A DNA stretch of 64,000 bases. Origin: Terriglobus tenax (lineage in GTDB: Bacteria; Acidobacteriota; Terriglobia; Terriglobales; Acidobacteriaceae). The notes beneath the pieces were generated by a model. The model worked only from the letters and a program-made list of their open reading frames with translations, was not told the DNA's origin and ran no database searches. Below, one piece after another: positions 25,873 to 35,717 of the stretch. The stretch is taken from positions 620,001-684,000 of the forward strand of contig NZ_JAGSYA010000003.1 of NCBI RefSeq assembly GCF_025685395.1, in the 5' to 3' direction. The position numbers were made by a program, and so were the translations under genes. Position 1 is the first letter of the stretch, and every line of letters starts with the position of its first letter.

Positions 25873-27822
25873 ATGCTACGACTTCGGGCGGCGGCCACCA
25901 GTCTTGTTCTGGCGAGTGCGGTGTATTCAGCGGCAGGTGCGGCACAGAGCTTCGGCAACCGGGCATTGCAGGCAGATGTTCGCACCGGCGACGGACATCT
26001 GTCGATTAGCGAAGTGAAGGATCTTCGCTCTGGCAAGATGCTGAAACCGGGGGAGGTCTTCGTTCTGGTGTTTACGGACGGCCGCCAGCTTGTAGCCTCT
26101 TCCATGCACCTGGAACACGCCCCGGTGCGTTCGCCATTGCTAGCTGAGTCGGGAGTATCGCGCGCGGCGGCCCACGTTGCCGGGAGCCAGCTTTGCGCTG
26201 ATCTAAGCGATACGGCAAGTGGCGCGAGCGCGCACTGGTGCCTGGTCGCGCGCGGCGAAGGGGCGTATCTGCGGCAGGAAGTGACTATCGCTGCCGGCAA
26301 GCAGGACCTGCCGCTGGCTGAGGTGCAGATGTTCCGCTTCCATGACGAGGGCGCGAAAGTCTCCGGTACGGTTGCGGGATCGCCTATCGTGCATGAACCG
26401 TTCTACCTGGGCTTCGAGCATCCGTTGTCGTACAGCACTGCTGACAAGGGCGAGGTGACGGCCGGATTGAAGCGTACCCTTCCGCTCCGCGCCGGGCAGT
26501 CGATTACCTACTCATCCGTGATCGGCACGGCGCGGCCAGGGCAGTTGCGGCGCGATTTTCTTGCCTATGTTGAGCTGGAGCGTGCGCATCCGTACCGTAC
26601 CTTCCTGCACTACAACACCTGGTACGATCTTGGCTTTGGCGAGCGCTTTGGTGCGGAAGGCGTGCTGAACCGCATGCACAGCTTCGGCGAAGAACTGGTG
26701 CGCAAGCGCGGCGTGACCATGGATTCCTTTCTGATGGACGATGGTTGGGACAACACCAGTTCGCTGTGGAAATTCGACAGCGGCTTCCCGGATGGCTTTA
26801 CGCCGCTGCGTTCCACTGCTGCCAGCTACGGTTTCGGCATCGGCGTGTGGTTGTCGCCGTGGGGGGGCTACAGCACGGAGAAGAAGCAGCGTATTGCCTA
26901 TGGAGAAAGCCAGAAGTACGAGATTGTGAACAACGGCTACGCGCTCTCCGGGCCGAAGTACTACAGCGAATTTGAGTCTGCCTGCCTGAACTTCATCAAC
27001 CGCTATGGTGTGAATCAGTTCAAGTTCGACGGCACCGGCAACGCCGGGCAGGTTTTTCCAGGCAGCATCTTTGATAGTGATTTCTCCGCTGCGATCCACC
27101 TGATCGAGAGGCTTCGCCAGCAGGAGAATGGCCTGTTTGTGAACCTGACCACCGGCACCAAGCCGTCGCCGTTCTGGCTGCGCTATGCGGACTCCATCTG
27201 GCGTTCCGGCTCCGACCATAACTTCGATGGTGAGGGAAGCTGGCGGCAGAAGTGGATCACCTATCGCGATGAGCAGACCTATCGCAATATCGTGCAGCAG
27301 GGCCCGCTCTTCCCGTTGAACTCGCTGATGCTGCATGGGCTGATCTACGCGGAGAAGGCGAAGCATCTTGGCGATGACCCCGGCAATGACTTTACCGACG
27401 AGGTTCGTTCGTACTTCGGTAGCGGCACACAGTTGCAGGAGATGTACATCACGCCGTCGTTGCTCAACGCAGGTAATTGGGATGTGCTTGCCGAGAGTGC
27501 GCGCTGGAGCCGTGCGAACGCGTCGATCCTGCGCGATACGCACTGGGTGGGTGGCGACCCTGGCAAGGGTGAAATGTATGGCTGGGCTTCCTGGAGCAAC
27601 AACCGAGGCATTCTTGTGCTGCGCAACCCGTCGCCCAAGGAACAAAGCCTTGAGATCGATGTGAAGGCGGTGTTCGAGCTGCCTGCAGGCGCGCGGCAGA
27701 ACTACCGCATGCGCAGCCCGTGGAAGTCGGATGCCGGTAAGTCTGAGATTGCGTTGAACGCCGGTCAGTCGCATCGTTTCGTATTGCAACCCTTCCAGGT
27801 CATGACGCTGGAAAGCCGCTAA
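25873..27822 (+). CDS. GH36-like secreted alpha-glycosidase (alpha-galactosidase / alpha-GalNAc-ase type)
   Basis: 649 residues from ATG 25873; an upstream in-frame GTG (25798) would place the operator inside the gene. Signal peptide about 1-24. N-terminal beta domain to about 225, then a TIM barrel with TFLHYNTWYDLGFGERFG, SFLMDDGWDN (about 289) and the nucleophile aspartate in NQFKFDGTGN (about 384), the layout of clan GH-D enzymes (GH27/36). A C-terminal beta domain ends the chain. Some databases label relatives 'enterotoxin', which is misleading. Likely removes alpha-linked Gal or GalNAc. Followed 31 nt later by the aldolase-subunit gene. Confidence 0.75.
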   Translation: MLRLRAAATSLVLASAVYSAAGAAQSFGNRALQADVRTGDGHLSISEVKDLRSGKMLKPGEVFVLVFTDGRQLVASSMHLEHAPVRSPLLAESGVSRAAAHVAGSQLCADLSDTASGASAHWCLVARGEGAYLRQEVTIAAGKQDLPLAEVQMFRFHDEGAKVSGTVAGSPIVHEPFYLGFEHPLSYSTADKGEVTAGLKRTLPLRAGQSITYSSVIGTARPGQLRRDFLAYVELERAHPYRTFLHYNTWYDLGFGERFGAEGVLNRMHSFGEELVRKRGVTMDSFLMDDGWDNTSSLWKFDSGFPDGFTPLRSTAASYGFGIGVWLSPWGGYSTEKKQRIAYGESQKYEIVNNGYALSGPKYYSEFESACLNFINRYGVNQFKFDGTGNAGQVFPGSIFDSDFSAAIHLIERLRQQENGLFVNLTTGTKPSPFWLRYADSIWRSGSDHNFDGEGSWRQKWITYRDEQTYRNIVQQGPLFPLNSLMLHGLIYAEKAKHLGDDPGNDFTDEVRSYFGSGTQLQEMYITPSLLNAGNWDVLAESARWSRANASILRDTHWVGGDPGKGEMYGWASWSNNRGILVLRNPSPKEQSLEIDVKAVFELPAGARQNYRMRSPWKSDAGKSEIALNAGQSHRFVLQPFQVMTLESR

Positions 27823-27853
27823 AAAAACGCAGTCACACTGAAAGGAAGAAAGA

Positions 27854-29128
27854 ATGTCTCGGCAGTTGCAGGAGTTGGTGGCATCGCGCAAACAGGCGGG
27901 TGCGATGCGTGGGATTTACTCTGTCTGCAGCGCGCACCCCTGGGTGCTTCGCGCTGCGGTGCGGCAGGCAAAGCAGGATGCGATGCCGCTGTTGATTGAA
28001 GCGACTTCAAATCAAGTGAACCAGCAGGGCGGCTATACGGGCATGCAGCCGAAAGACTTTCGCGTGCTGGTAGAAGACATTGCCGCGGAGGAAGGTTTCC
28101 CTTCCGACCAGTTGATCCTTGGTGGCGATCACCTTGGTCCGAATCCATGGCAGAGCCTTCCAGTCGCGGAGGCCATGCCGTTGGCCCTGGAAATGATGCG
28201 GAGCTACGCCGCCGCCGGCTTTACGAAGCTGCATCTGGATGCCAGCATGACGTGTGCGGACGATACGGCTCCGCTGAGCGACGAGACGATTGCCGAACGT
28301 GCCGCGCAGCTTTGCGCCGCTGCAGAGGCGGCAGCAACGGGCGAGCGGCCGGTATACATCATCGGTACCGAGGTTCCTGTTCCCGGTGGAGCGACTGAGA
28401 GTCTCTCCCATCTTGAAGTTACGGCAAAGGCCGCGGCAGAGAAGACACTGCATGTCCATCGCGAGATTTTTTATAAACACGGTCTGGGGGGAGTGTGGCC
28501 GCGTGTGCTGGGCATGGTGGTGCAGCCAGGTGTCGAGTTCAACCACGACAGCGTGGTGGATTACATCCCCGAGAGGGCTCGCAGCCTGGTGAGCCTGCTG
28601 GAACAGCATCCGGGGCTGGTCTTTGAAGCTCACTCGACGGATTACCAGAATCCCCAGGGCTTCGAAGATCTGGTTCGAGATGGCTTCGCCATTCTGAAGG
28701 TGGGCCCCGCCCTGACCTTCGCTATGCGAGAAGCACTGTTCAGTCTGGAGACCATTGAACGCGAGCTTGTGGAGGAGCCCAAACGCTCCAATCTGGCAGG
28801 AACCCTGGAATCCGTCATGGTGCGCGAACCGGCGAACTGGGCAAGGCACTATCACGGAGACCCCGCGGAACAGCGCCGTCTGCGCCGCTATAGCTACAGT
28901 GACCGCATGCGCTACTACTGGCACTTTGCGGAAGCGCAGGCAGCCGTTACGACCCTGATGGGTAACCTGCGCCAGACAGCTGTACCTGAAACCCTGGTCA
29001 GCGCCTGGATGCCGGAAGAACACCATGCCGTGCGTGCCGGCGCCATTGCCCCAGACCCCCTGGAGATGGTGTTGCACCGCATCCGCACGGCTCTGCGGCC
29101 CTATGCAAAGGCCTGTCTTCCGGTCTAG
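27854..29128 (+). CDS. kbaZ: Tagatose-1,6-bisphosphate aldolase accessory subunit (GatZ/KbaZ family)
   Basis: 424 residues, full length for the family. Conserved segments: RGIYSVCSAHPWVLRAAV (about 19), LILGGDHLGPNPW (about 86), TKLHLDASM (about 118) and a C-terminal SYSDRMRYYW (about 350). In enterobacteria KbaZ/GatZ is the non-catalytic subunit needed by the KbaY/GatY aldolase, which splits tagatose-1,6-bisphosphate to triose phosphates. Some family members have also been proposed to be tagatose-6-phosphate kinases. No GatY/KbaY gene is in this window. Its 3' end overlaps the convergent repressor gene by 4 nt. Confidence 0.85.
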   Translation: MSRQLQELVASRKQAGAMRGIYSVCSAHPWVLRAAVRQAKQDAMPLLIEATSNQVNQQGGYTGMQPKDFRVLVEDIAAEEGFPSDQLILGGDHLGPNPWQSLPVAEAMPLALEMMRSYAAAGFTKLHLDASMTCADDTAPLSDETIAERAAQLCAAAEAAATGERPVYIIGTEVPVPGGATESLSHLEVTAKAAAEKTLHVHREIFYKHGLGGVWPRVLGMVVQPGVEFNHDSVVDYIPERARSLVSLLEQHPGLVFEAHSTDYQNPQGFEDLVRDGFAILKVGPALTFAMREALFSLETIERELVEEPKRSNLAGTLESVMVREPANWARHYHGDPAEQRRLRRYSYSDRMRYYWHFAEAQAAVTTLMGNLRQTAVPETLVSAWMPEEHHAVRAGAIAPDPLEMVLHRIRTALRPYAKACLPV

Positions 29129-29946
29129 GCCTGAAGAATCTCAATGCCTGCCGCCTGCAGGACTTCAGCGTCCGCGGGCTGCAGGTTGTTGTCTGTCACC
29201 ACAACATGAATGGCCGTGGGCGGAACAATCAGTGCAAGGCTGCGGCGGCTGAACTTGGTGGAGTCGCATACCGCAACCACGCGGCGCGCGGCTTTAACCA
29301 TGGAGCGATTGACGCGGGACTCCAGCACATTTGGCGTAGTGATGCCGTAAGCAGGATCGAAGCCGTCCACGCCCAGGAAAAGAATGTCGGCGTGGATTTC
29401 GCTGAGCATCTCCTCCGCCAAAGGACCTACGAGCGAGAAGGAGTTCTTGCGCAATGTGCCGCCGGTCAGAATCACCTCGAAGTTGGTGTTGGCCAGCTCC
29501 GCAGCAATGTTGACGGCGTTGGTGACCACCGTAAGGTTACGAAAGCTGCGCAGAGCACGCGCGATGGCGGTGGTCGTCGTGCCGGAATCAAGCAGGACGC
29601 ACTGTCCCTCGTGCACCAGCTTTACAGCCGCATCGGCGATTCGCTGCTTCTCCTGCGACTGGTGCTGTTCCTTCTCCTTGAGCGAAAGATCGACCAGTGA
29701 TCCGCTGGAGGGAGCCAGCGCTCCTCCATGGGTACGCTGCACCAGGCCGCGCGACTCAAGGTTGTCGAGGTCTTTGCGGATGGTGATGCGCGAGATGCCA
29801 AGCGCCTCAGAGAGCTCCGATACAACAACGCGTCCCTCCTGCTGGACACGTGCCAGAACGTGCTGGCGGCGCTCCTCAATCAGCATCGGATTCGCATCTT
29901 TCGGGTGTTTCGTATTCTTCTTTTTCATGATGTTAGCTGTTCCCAT
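29125..29946 (-). CDS. agaR: DeoR-family repressor, AgaR-like
   Basis: 273 residues (ATG 29928 is an alternative start). DeoR HTH at about 22-75 (ERRQHVLARVQQEGRVVVSE, LGISRITIRKDLDNLESRGL, RTHGGAL). The C-terminal DeoRC sugar-phosphate sensor domain has LDSGTTTTAIARAL, TNAVNIAAEL, LTGGTLRKNSFSLVGP and GVDGFDPAYGITT. Such repressors release DNA when bound to a sugar phosphate. Position inside a GalNAc/galactose locus and similarity of nearby motifs to AgaR sites make the AgaR role likely but inferred. Confidence 0.75.
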   Translation of the reverse strand: MGTANIMKKKNTKHPKDANPMLIEERRQHVLARVQQEGRVVVSELSEALGISRITIRKDLDNLESRGLVQRTHGGALAPSSGSLVDLSLKEKEQHQSQEKQRIADAAVKLVHEGQCVLLDSGTTTTAIARALRSFRNLTVVTNAVNIAAELANTNFEVILTGGTLRKNSFSLVGPLAEEMLSEIHADILFLGVDGFDPAYGITTPNVLESRVNRSMVKAARRVVAVCDSTKFSRRSLALIVPPTAIHVVVTDNNLQPADAEVLQAAGIEILQA

Positions 29947-30021
29947 CGTACATGTACCTGCAAGTGCTATGGAACATCAGAACCAGCCACTGGTGCGTGA
30001 TCGCACGGAAGACAGCGTATA

Positions 30022-30100
30022 TTCGAAAGGTTTCGCATGCCTTCCTCGAATTTTCTTCTTGTTCTAACAATTGATTTCGTTTACTTTCTTTTCATTCGTT
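30022..30100. promoter_or_regulatory. AgaR-like operator region between repressor and receptor genes
   Basis: TTCGAAAGGTTTCG (30022-30035) and TTTCGTTTACTTTCTTTTC (30075-30093), then ATTCGTT, in the 248-bp divergent gap. The second resembles the operator at 25,822 (TTTCGTTTTATTTC). It would let the repressor control both itself and the receptor. Confidence 0.5.
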
Positions 30101-30194
30101 CTTCTTTCCGTGTCTTTGTCGCGCCCCCAGGTCGTTTGAGCGTGCCGGACCTTCGGCAGGGAGCGGAAGAGAAGGGAATCTTTCGGAGGAAGTC

Positions 30195-33100
30195 ATGGTG
30201 CGCAGGAAAGTTCGACGGTCATGTCGGTCCGTATGCCTCATAGTGATGGGGATCGTGGGTCTGCTGTTGCCAACAGCGGTGTGGGGACAGGCCGACCAGG
30301 GCGCGATTACCGGTGTGGTGCAGGACACATCGGGAGCAACAATCGCAAAGGCACAGGTAATCCTGACCAACCTTGACACGGGGCTGACGCTCACCACTGC
30401 GACCAGCGACAGCGGTGTCTATCTGTTTTCGCCCATCAAGATTGGCAACTACTCCGTTACCGTAAAGTCGGAAGGTTTTGCGACCACCACCCAGCCGAAG
30501 GCGCATGTGGACGTGCAGCAGCGGCTGAATGTGGACATGGTGCTGAAGGCCGGCTCCACCGAGAGCACGGTGACCGTGACCACGGCTCCTCCTCTGTTGC
30601 AGACGGAAGAGAGCTCTACCGGTCAGGTTATCGGGACGCGTGAGATCAATGCGACTCCTCTGAACGGACGCAACTGGGTCTACATCGCGCAACTTAGCGC
30701 GGGTGTTACACCTTCGGTCGGAGCGCGCGGTACAGGCAAGGGCGACTTTGCCGCGAATGGTATGAGCGCCGAGCAGAATAACTTCCTGTTGGATGGTGTC
30801 GACAACAACACGGCCGTGGTGGACTATCTGAATGGTTCATCCTACGTGGTGCGTCCTCCACCGGATGCCTTGGCCGAGTTCAAGATTCAGACGGGCAACT
30901 ATTCGGCGGAGTTCGGTCACTCCGCGGGTGCCGTCGTCAATGCCAGTCTGAAGTCAGGCTCCAACGCTATCCACGGATCGTTGTGGGAGTATGTGCGCAA
31001 TGACAAGTTCAACGCGCGGAACTACTTTGACTCCGCTATTCCCGAATATCGCGAGAACCAGTTTGGCGCGACGCTGGGGCTTCCGATCCTGAAGGACAAG
31101 CTATTCTTCTTTGGAGACGTAGAAGCGAACCGCATTGTGCAGGCAAGTACCAGCTATTACAGCGTGCCAACCGCGAAGATGCGTACAGGCGATTTTACGG
31201 AGCTGTTGAACACTTCTTTGACCGGGCAGTCGACGCCGATCTATCTCTACCAGCTCTCAAGCGCCGGCGGAAAGACTGCGACCGGAACAACGCCGATCAA
31301 CGGCCCAGCCAATCCTTATATCCAGAGCTGCGGCGGTACGGTAAACGTGCTGTGTGCTTCGCAGATCAATACAGTGGCACAGCGCATTCTCAACCTGTAT
31401 CCTTCGCCGAACTATGGCGTGGCCGGGAAGACGTATACCAACTATCGTGCTGTTCCGAAGACGACGGACAACACCTGGCAGTGGGACAGCCGTGTGGACT
31501 GGAATGCAACGGCACATGACCAGGCCTTTGTTCGCTTCAGCTATCTGAACCAGGCCAGTTTCCAGCCTCCGCCGCTGGGCACCGTGATTGATGGCGGTGG
31601 CTATACGGCCGATGGCAATGGCCGCAACCTGGGCGAGAACTTTGCCCTGAGCGAGACACACGTCTTTACCGATAAGCTGATCAACGAGTTTCGTTTCGGC
31701 TACAACTATGGCCACTTCTTCTACACCGGCTCGTCGTCTTTCTCTGATGTATCGTCGCAGCTTGGTCTGGGCGGCATTCCGTACAGTGGCGGCTTCGGTG
31801 GTATTCCTCGCATCACAACAACGGCCTTCACAACGGCAGGCCAGCCTGCATACTACCCAAGTCAGGAATATCAGAACTCGTACCAGATTCTGGACAACCT
31901 GACGCGGCAGGTCGGCAGCCACTCGCTGAAGGTCGGCTATAGCTTCCAGCGTGTCCGCTTCGATGCACTGCAGCCGCCGTATGCGCGTGGTGCGTATACC
32001 TACAGCGGTCAGTACACCGGTATTCCGGGTGTGAATAACACGGGCTACGGACCTGCGGACTTTTTGCAGGATGCGCAGTACAGCTCGCGTATCTCGAACA
32101 TCCTTAATACAGATGACCTTCGCTGGTCGCATTCGGCCTACTTTCAGGATGACTGGAAGGCGACTCCGCGGCTTACGCTCAACCTGGGTTTCCGCTACGA
32201 CTATCAGTCGCCGGTATTAGAGCGGCATGACAACCAGGCATACCTGATTCCGTCGACCTACAGCGCGGCCGGTGCAGGCACTGGTGTCTTCATCATGCCG
32301 GCCAGCAAGCAGAACACTGTGATTCCCCCCGGTTTCCTTACCTCGCTGGCCGCCAGCAATCTTACGCTGGTGTACAGCAACAACCGTTACCTGGTGCCTC
32401 CGCGGAAAGCGAACTTTGCTCCGCGTGTAGGACTTGCGTACAAGCTGGACAACCGTACCGTCGTTCGCGCCGGCTATGGCTTGTTCTATGGCGGCTTTCA
32501 GGCAATTGGTCTGGGGAACAACGGATCACAAAACTATCCGTTCAACTTTACGGCCAACTATGGCAGCAACAGCGTGTGCTACTACGGCAACTGCGCGACG
32601 GATGGTTTCACACTGGCCAACGGTTTTAGCTCGCAGATCGCGGCGGGTCTGTTGAACTCTGCCGGTACATCGCTGCTGACGCCGGTCGGTTCCGATGCCA
32701 ACCCGAAGACTCCGTACAGCCAGGAGTACAACCTGACCGTGGAGCGTTCGTTCAGCAGCACGATGAGCGCGGCGTTGTCCTATGTCGGCACGACCGGACG
32801 CCATCTCCCGACGGCATTCAATGCAAACTCCGCGGCGGCACTGGTGCCTTCCACCGCAACGGCACAGAGTCAGCGCCCGTTTTCAACCTTCTCCGGCATG
32901 AACTATGTTTCCAACCGGGCCATGTCAAACTACAACTCGCTGCAGGCAAAACTGGACAAGCGCTATGCCAATGGCCTGAGCTTCCTTGCCAGCTATACCT
33001 ATGCGCACACTCTGGATAATCAGATCCTGGTTCTACAGAGCAATAACGCCAGCTACTACCGCAACCCGCTGCTGATTCCCATCAGCGAAGAGTATGCCAA

Positions 33101-33749
33101 CTCTCCGCTGGATGTGCGGCATCGTTTCACCTTCAATGGCAACTATGAGCTGCCGTTCGGTGCGCATCGCCGCTTTCTCAACCGCCAGGGAGTGTTGAAT
33201 GCCGTGGTGGGCGACTGGTCCAGCAGTCTTACCTTCCAGGCGCAGACGGGTAACCCCATCAGCATTACGCCGAACATCTCAACGGCCGTCGGCCTCAATG
33301 CCGCGGGCGCTATTCGTCTGAGCGATCCGTTTGCGGCGGGCGGAAGCGCTCCCACGTCAAACGCAACCACCTGTGCCACGCAGACCCGCACGGTGCAGCA
33401 CTGGTTCAACCCTTGCGCCTTCGGAAGCCCGCTGCCTGGCAGCTCGCTGACGGCGGCAACCTCCAGCCACGACACCGTTCTGCAGTACGCAGGCGGACGC
33501 CGCAGCCAGACCTTTGGCCCAGGTTTCGAACGCATCAATGCTTCCTTCTTCAAGAGCTTCAATCTGTGGAAGGAGAACCCGCTGCAGTTCCGTGCCGATG
33601 TGTTCAACCTGTTGAACACACCGGCTTACGGCACTCCAAGCATCCTGACCAACGGGCCTGCCGGAGGTCAGATCACGAGCACTCGTTCCCTGCAGGCGTA
33701 CTCGCCGGACGCAAGATTCTTTCAGTTCTCGGCGAAGTACACCTTCTAG
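30195..33749 (+). CDS. Oar-like TonB-dependent receptor of the sugar locus
   Basis: 1,184 residues, outer membrane. Signal peptide about 1-31 (IVGLLLPTAVWGQ), carboxypeptidase-regulatory domain (GAITGVVQDTSGATIAKAQV, about 35-115), plug with LNGRNWVYIAQLSAGVTPSV and NFLLDGVDNNTAVVDYL, then a barrel ending QFSAKYTF. Divergent from the AgaR-like gene and flanked by GH36-like and GH35 genes, so it most likely imports galactose- or GalNAc-containing oligosaccharides. No SusD-like partner is present, as usual in Acidobacteriota. Confidence 0.93.
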   Translation: MVRRKVRRSCRSVCLIVMGIVGLLLPTAVWGQADQGAITGVVQDTSGATIAKAQVILTNLDTGLTLTTATSDSGVYLFSPIKIGNYSVTVKSEGFATTTQPKAHVDVQQRLNVDMVLKAGSTESTVTVTTAPPLLQTEESSTGQVIGTREINATPLNGRNWVYIAQLSAGVTPSVGARGTGKGDFAANGMSAEQNNFLLDGVDNNTAVVDYLNGSSYVVRPPPDALAEFKIQTGNYSAEFGHSAGAVVNASLKSGSNAIHGSLWEYVRNDKFNARNYFDSAIPEYRENQFGATLGLPILKDKLFFFGDVEANRIVQASTSYYSVPTAKMRTGDFTELLNTSLTGQSTPIYLYQLSSAGGKTATGTTPINGPANPYIQSCGGTVNVLCASQINTVAQRILNLYPSPNYGVAGKTYTNYRAVPKTTDNTWQWDSRVDWNATAHDQAFVRFSYLNQASFQPPPLGTVIDGGGYTADGNGRNLGENFALSETHVFTDKLINEFRFGYNYGHFFYTGSSSFSDVSSQLGLGGIPYSGGFGGIPRITTTAFTTAGQPAYYPSQEYQNSYQILDNLTRQVGSHSLKVGYSFQRVRFDALQPPYARGAYTYSGQYTGIPGVNNTGYGPADFLQDAQYSSRISNILNTDDLRWSHSAYFQDDWKATPRLTLNLGFRYDYQSPVLERHDNQAYLIPSTYSAAGAGTGVFIMPASKQNTVIPPGFLTSLAASNLTLVYSNNRYLVPPRKANFAPRVGLAYKLDNRTVVRAGYGLFYGGFQAIGLGNNGSQNYPFNFTANYGSNSVCYYGNCATDGFTLANGFSSQIAAGLLNSAGTSLLTPVGSDANPKTPYSQEYNLTVERSFSSTMSAALSYVGTTGRHLPTAFNANSAAALVPSTATAQSQRPFSTFSGMNYVSNRAMSNYNSLQAKLDKRYANGLSFLASYTYAHTLDNQILVLQSNNASYYRNPLLIPISEEYANSPLDVRHRFTFNGNYELPFGAHRRFLNRQGVLNAVVGDWSSSLTFQAQTGNPISITPNISTAVGLNAAGAIRLSDPFAAGGSAPTSNATTCATQTRTVQHWFNPCAFGSPLPGSSLTAATSSHDTVLQYAGGRRSQTFGPGFERINASFFKSFNLWKENPLQFRADVFNLLNTPAYGTPSILTNGPAGGQITSTRSLQAYSPDARFFQFSAKYTF

Positions 33750-33775
33750 AGGAATTGAGTCGAAGATCCCTCTCA

Positions 33776-33810
33776 CCCTGCCGCGATCCATCGCGGCAGG
33801 GTTTCTTTTT
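33776..33810 (+). terminator. Rho-independent terminator of the receptor gene
   Basis: CCCTGCCGCGAT (33776-33787) pairs perfectly with ATCGCGGCAGGG (33790-33801), followed by TTTCTTTTT. Lies between two convergent genes. Confidence 0.88.
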
Positions 33811-33878
33811 GTCCGGATAAAAGAAGGAGGAGGCGAATGAATCCGCTTCCTTCTTTGCTGAAGCATCGATTGTTCTGT

Positions 33879-35717
33879 CTATTTGTCTGCCGTCTCGCCC
33901 AGCGTGGGAACATCACTGCCGCGCAGTTCAGGTTTGCCGGAAGGATCGAGATCAAAGACAACCACTTCATTCTCTCCTTTACGCAGCCACACCCCGGGCA
34001 GGTACAAAGCCTTCTGCGGTCCGATAGACCAGATGCGGCCCAGCGGATGTCCATTGACCCAGACGAAGCCTTTGTGGGAGTTGCTGACATCCAGGAAGGT
34101 GTCTGCGGAGGATGTCGTGCGGAAGTTGCCGCGGAAGAAGCAAGGTCCATCGCAGCTCTTTGAGTTTTTCAAGAAGAGCGTACTGTTGTCCTGCATGGGC
34201 AGGGAATAGATTGACCAGTCGTGCAGTTCGGTGTCGCCGAGTTGCACGCTGCCAAGAATCCCCTTGCGCTCACCACGCATGGCTGTGGTGAAGTTCACGC
34301 GGCCTGTGTTCTCTACCAGGAGATCAAGCTGCGTGCCCTTCTTGAGCGTAGCGGAGAGCCGGTCCTGATTCAGCCGGCGGTCGAGTGTGCCCAGCAGCTT
34401 GCCATCTGCGTAGATGCTGGCATAATCGTGCAGCCCGTTCAGTACAAGGTCGGCAGTCGTATCTATCGGAACGGTGGTGCGGTAAAGAATGTAGCCATAG
34501 GCCTGGTCCAGGTCTTCCATGCTGAGCAGTGTGCCGGAGTGCACAGGCGCCGGCAGATGCTGCCATAACGATGCACTCTGCGAGAGCGTGAAAGCAGGCA
34601 GCGCCTGCGTCTTTGGCGCATCGGGAACAGAGGGTGGTGTCACTCCCGTTGCTTTGGAAATAACATCGCGAAGCTGAAAGAATTTCTGAGTTGGATGTCC
34701 ACTCTCATCCAGCGGAGCGTCGTAGTCATAGCTGGTGACGTCCGGTTCGTACTTCCCCTTGGTGAAGTTGGCGCCGTTCATCCAGCCAAAGCTGGTGCCT
34801 CCGTGAAACATGTACAGACTGATGGAGTAGCCCTGCCTCAGGATCCATTGAACATCAGCAACCTGCCTGCCTGCGTTGTCGGTGTGATGTTTGTCGCCCC
34901 AGTGATCGAACCATCCAGCCCAGTACTCTCCCGTCATAAATGGGCCGTTGGGACGTAACTTACGCAGCAGATCGAAACCGTTTTGTGCTCCGCCAAGACC
35001 AAAATTGATGACAGCAGGAAGCTCGGGCAGTGATCCATTAGGAACCTGCTCCGGCCCATCGGCTGTATAGAGCAGCGCCTTGGTGAAGCCGCTCTCCTGC
35101 ACCAGGTGGTGGATCTGTTCCATGTAGGCATGGTCGTCACTAAACGATCCGTATTCGTTTTCAACCTGCACTGCAATGATGGGGCCGCCGTTTCCAACCT
35201 GCAGCGGTGCGAGTTCTTTGCCGAGGCGATGCATCCAGCGCGTCACCGGTTCCATAAACTTTGGATCACTGCTGCGTACAACCGTGTCCTTCTGCTTGAG
35301 CAGCCATGCAGGATAGCCGCCGAACTCCCACTCGGCGCAGATGTAGGGGCCGGGTCGAAGGATGACATTCAAGCCCTCTTGTTGTGCCTCGCGGATAAAC
35401 TCAGCCACATCGTTCTGGCCGCTGAAGTCATACACTCCGGGCCTTGGCTCATGCAGGTTCCAGAAGACATAGGTCGTGATCGTATTCAGTCCCATGGCGC
35501 GCGCCATGCGTAACCGCTGCCGCCAGTAGGCACGGGGAACCCGCGCATAGTGAATCTCGCCAGAAAGAATGCGGTATGGCTGGCCATCTTTCGCGAAGTG
35601 ACCATCCTGCACGGTAAAGCTATGGGGAGCAGCTGCCCATGCCGTGCTCCAGGAAGGCGGAACGACGCTAAGGGCGATCGCCGCAACGAGCATGCGGGAC
35701 CGGGACAGTTTCAACAT
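33879..35717 (-). CDS. GH35 beta-galactosidase, secreted
   Basis: 612 residues from ATG 35717, chosen for the strong AAGGAG just upstream; a longer frame begins at 35789. Signal peptide about 1-27. GH35 barrel: ILSGEIHYARVPRAYWRQRL, TYVFWNLHEP, LRPGPYICAEWEFGG, acid/base glutamate in QVENEYGS (about 186) and nucleophile glutamate in MTGEYWAGWFDHWG (about 260). C-terminal beta-sandwich domains follow (GFVWVNGHPLGRIWSIGPQ). It cleaves terminal beta-galactose. Last gene of the AgaS-kinase-epimerase-GH35 operon; its start lies inside the epimerase gene (50-nt overlap). Confidence 0.92.
   Translation of the reverse strand: MLKLSRSRMLVAAIALSVVPPSWSTAWAAAPHSFTVQDGHFAKDGQPYRILSGEIHYARVPRAYWRQRLRMARAMGLNTITTYVFWNLHEPRPGVYDFSGQNDVAEFIREAQQEGLNVILRPGPYICAEWEFGGYPAWLLKQKDTVVRSSDPKFMEPVTRWMHRLGKELAPLQVGNGGPIIAVQVENEYGSFSDDHAYMEQIHHLVQESGFTKALLYTADGPEQVPNGSLPELPAVINFGLGGAQNGFDLLRKLRPNGPFMTGEYWAGWFDHWGDKHHTDNAGRQVADVQWILRQGYSISLYMFHGGTSFGWMNGANFTKGKYEPDVTSYDYDAPLDESGHPTQKFFQLRDVISKATGVTPPSVPDAPKTQALPAFTLSQSASLWQHLPAPVHSGTLLSMEDLDQAYGYILYRTTVPIDTTADLVLNGLHDYASIYADGKLLGTLDRRLNQDRLSATLKKGTQLDLLVENTGRVNFTTAMRGERKGILGSVQLGDTELHDWSIYSLPMQDNSTLFLKNSKSCDGPCFFRGNFRTTSSADTFLDVSNSHKGFVWVNGHPLGRIWSIGPQKALYLPGVWLRKGENEVVVFDLDPSGKPELRGSDVPTLGETADK

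Noticed and set aside
26512-27891. 459-residue open frame on the minus strand
   Set aside because: It is antisense to the GH36-like gene, with arginine/histidine-rich composition and no domain; the opposite strand has clear catalytic motifs. High-GC codon use opens such mirror frames.
28007-29077. 356-residue minus-strand frame
   Set aside because: Antisense to the KbaZ-type gene; no recognisable motif.
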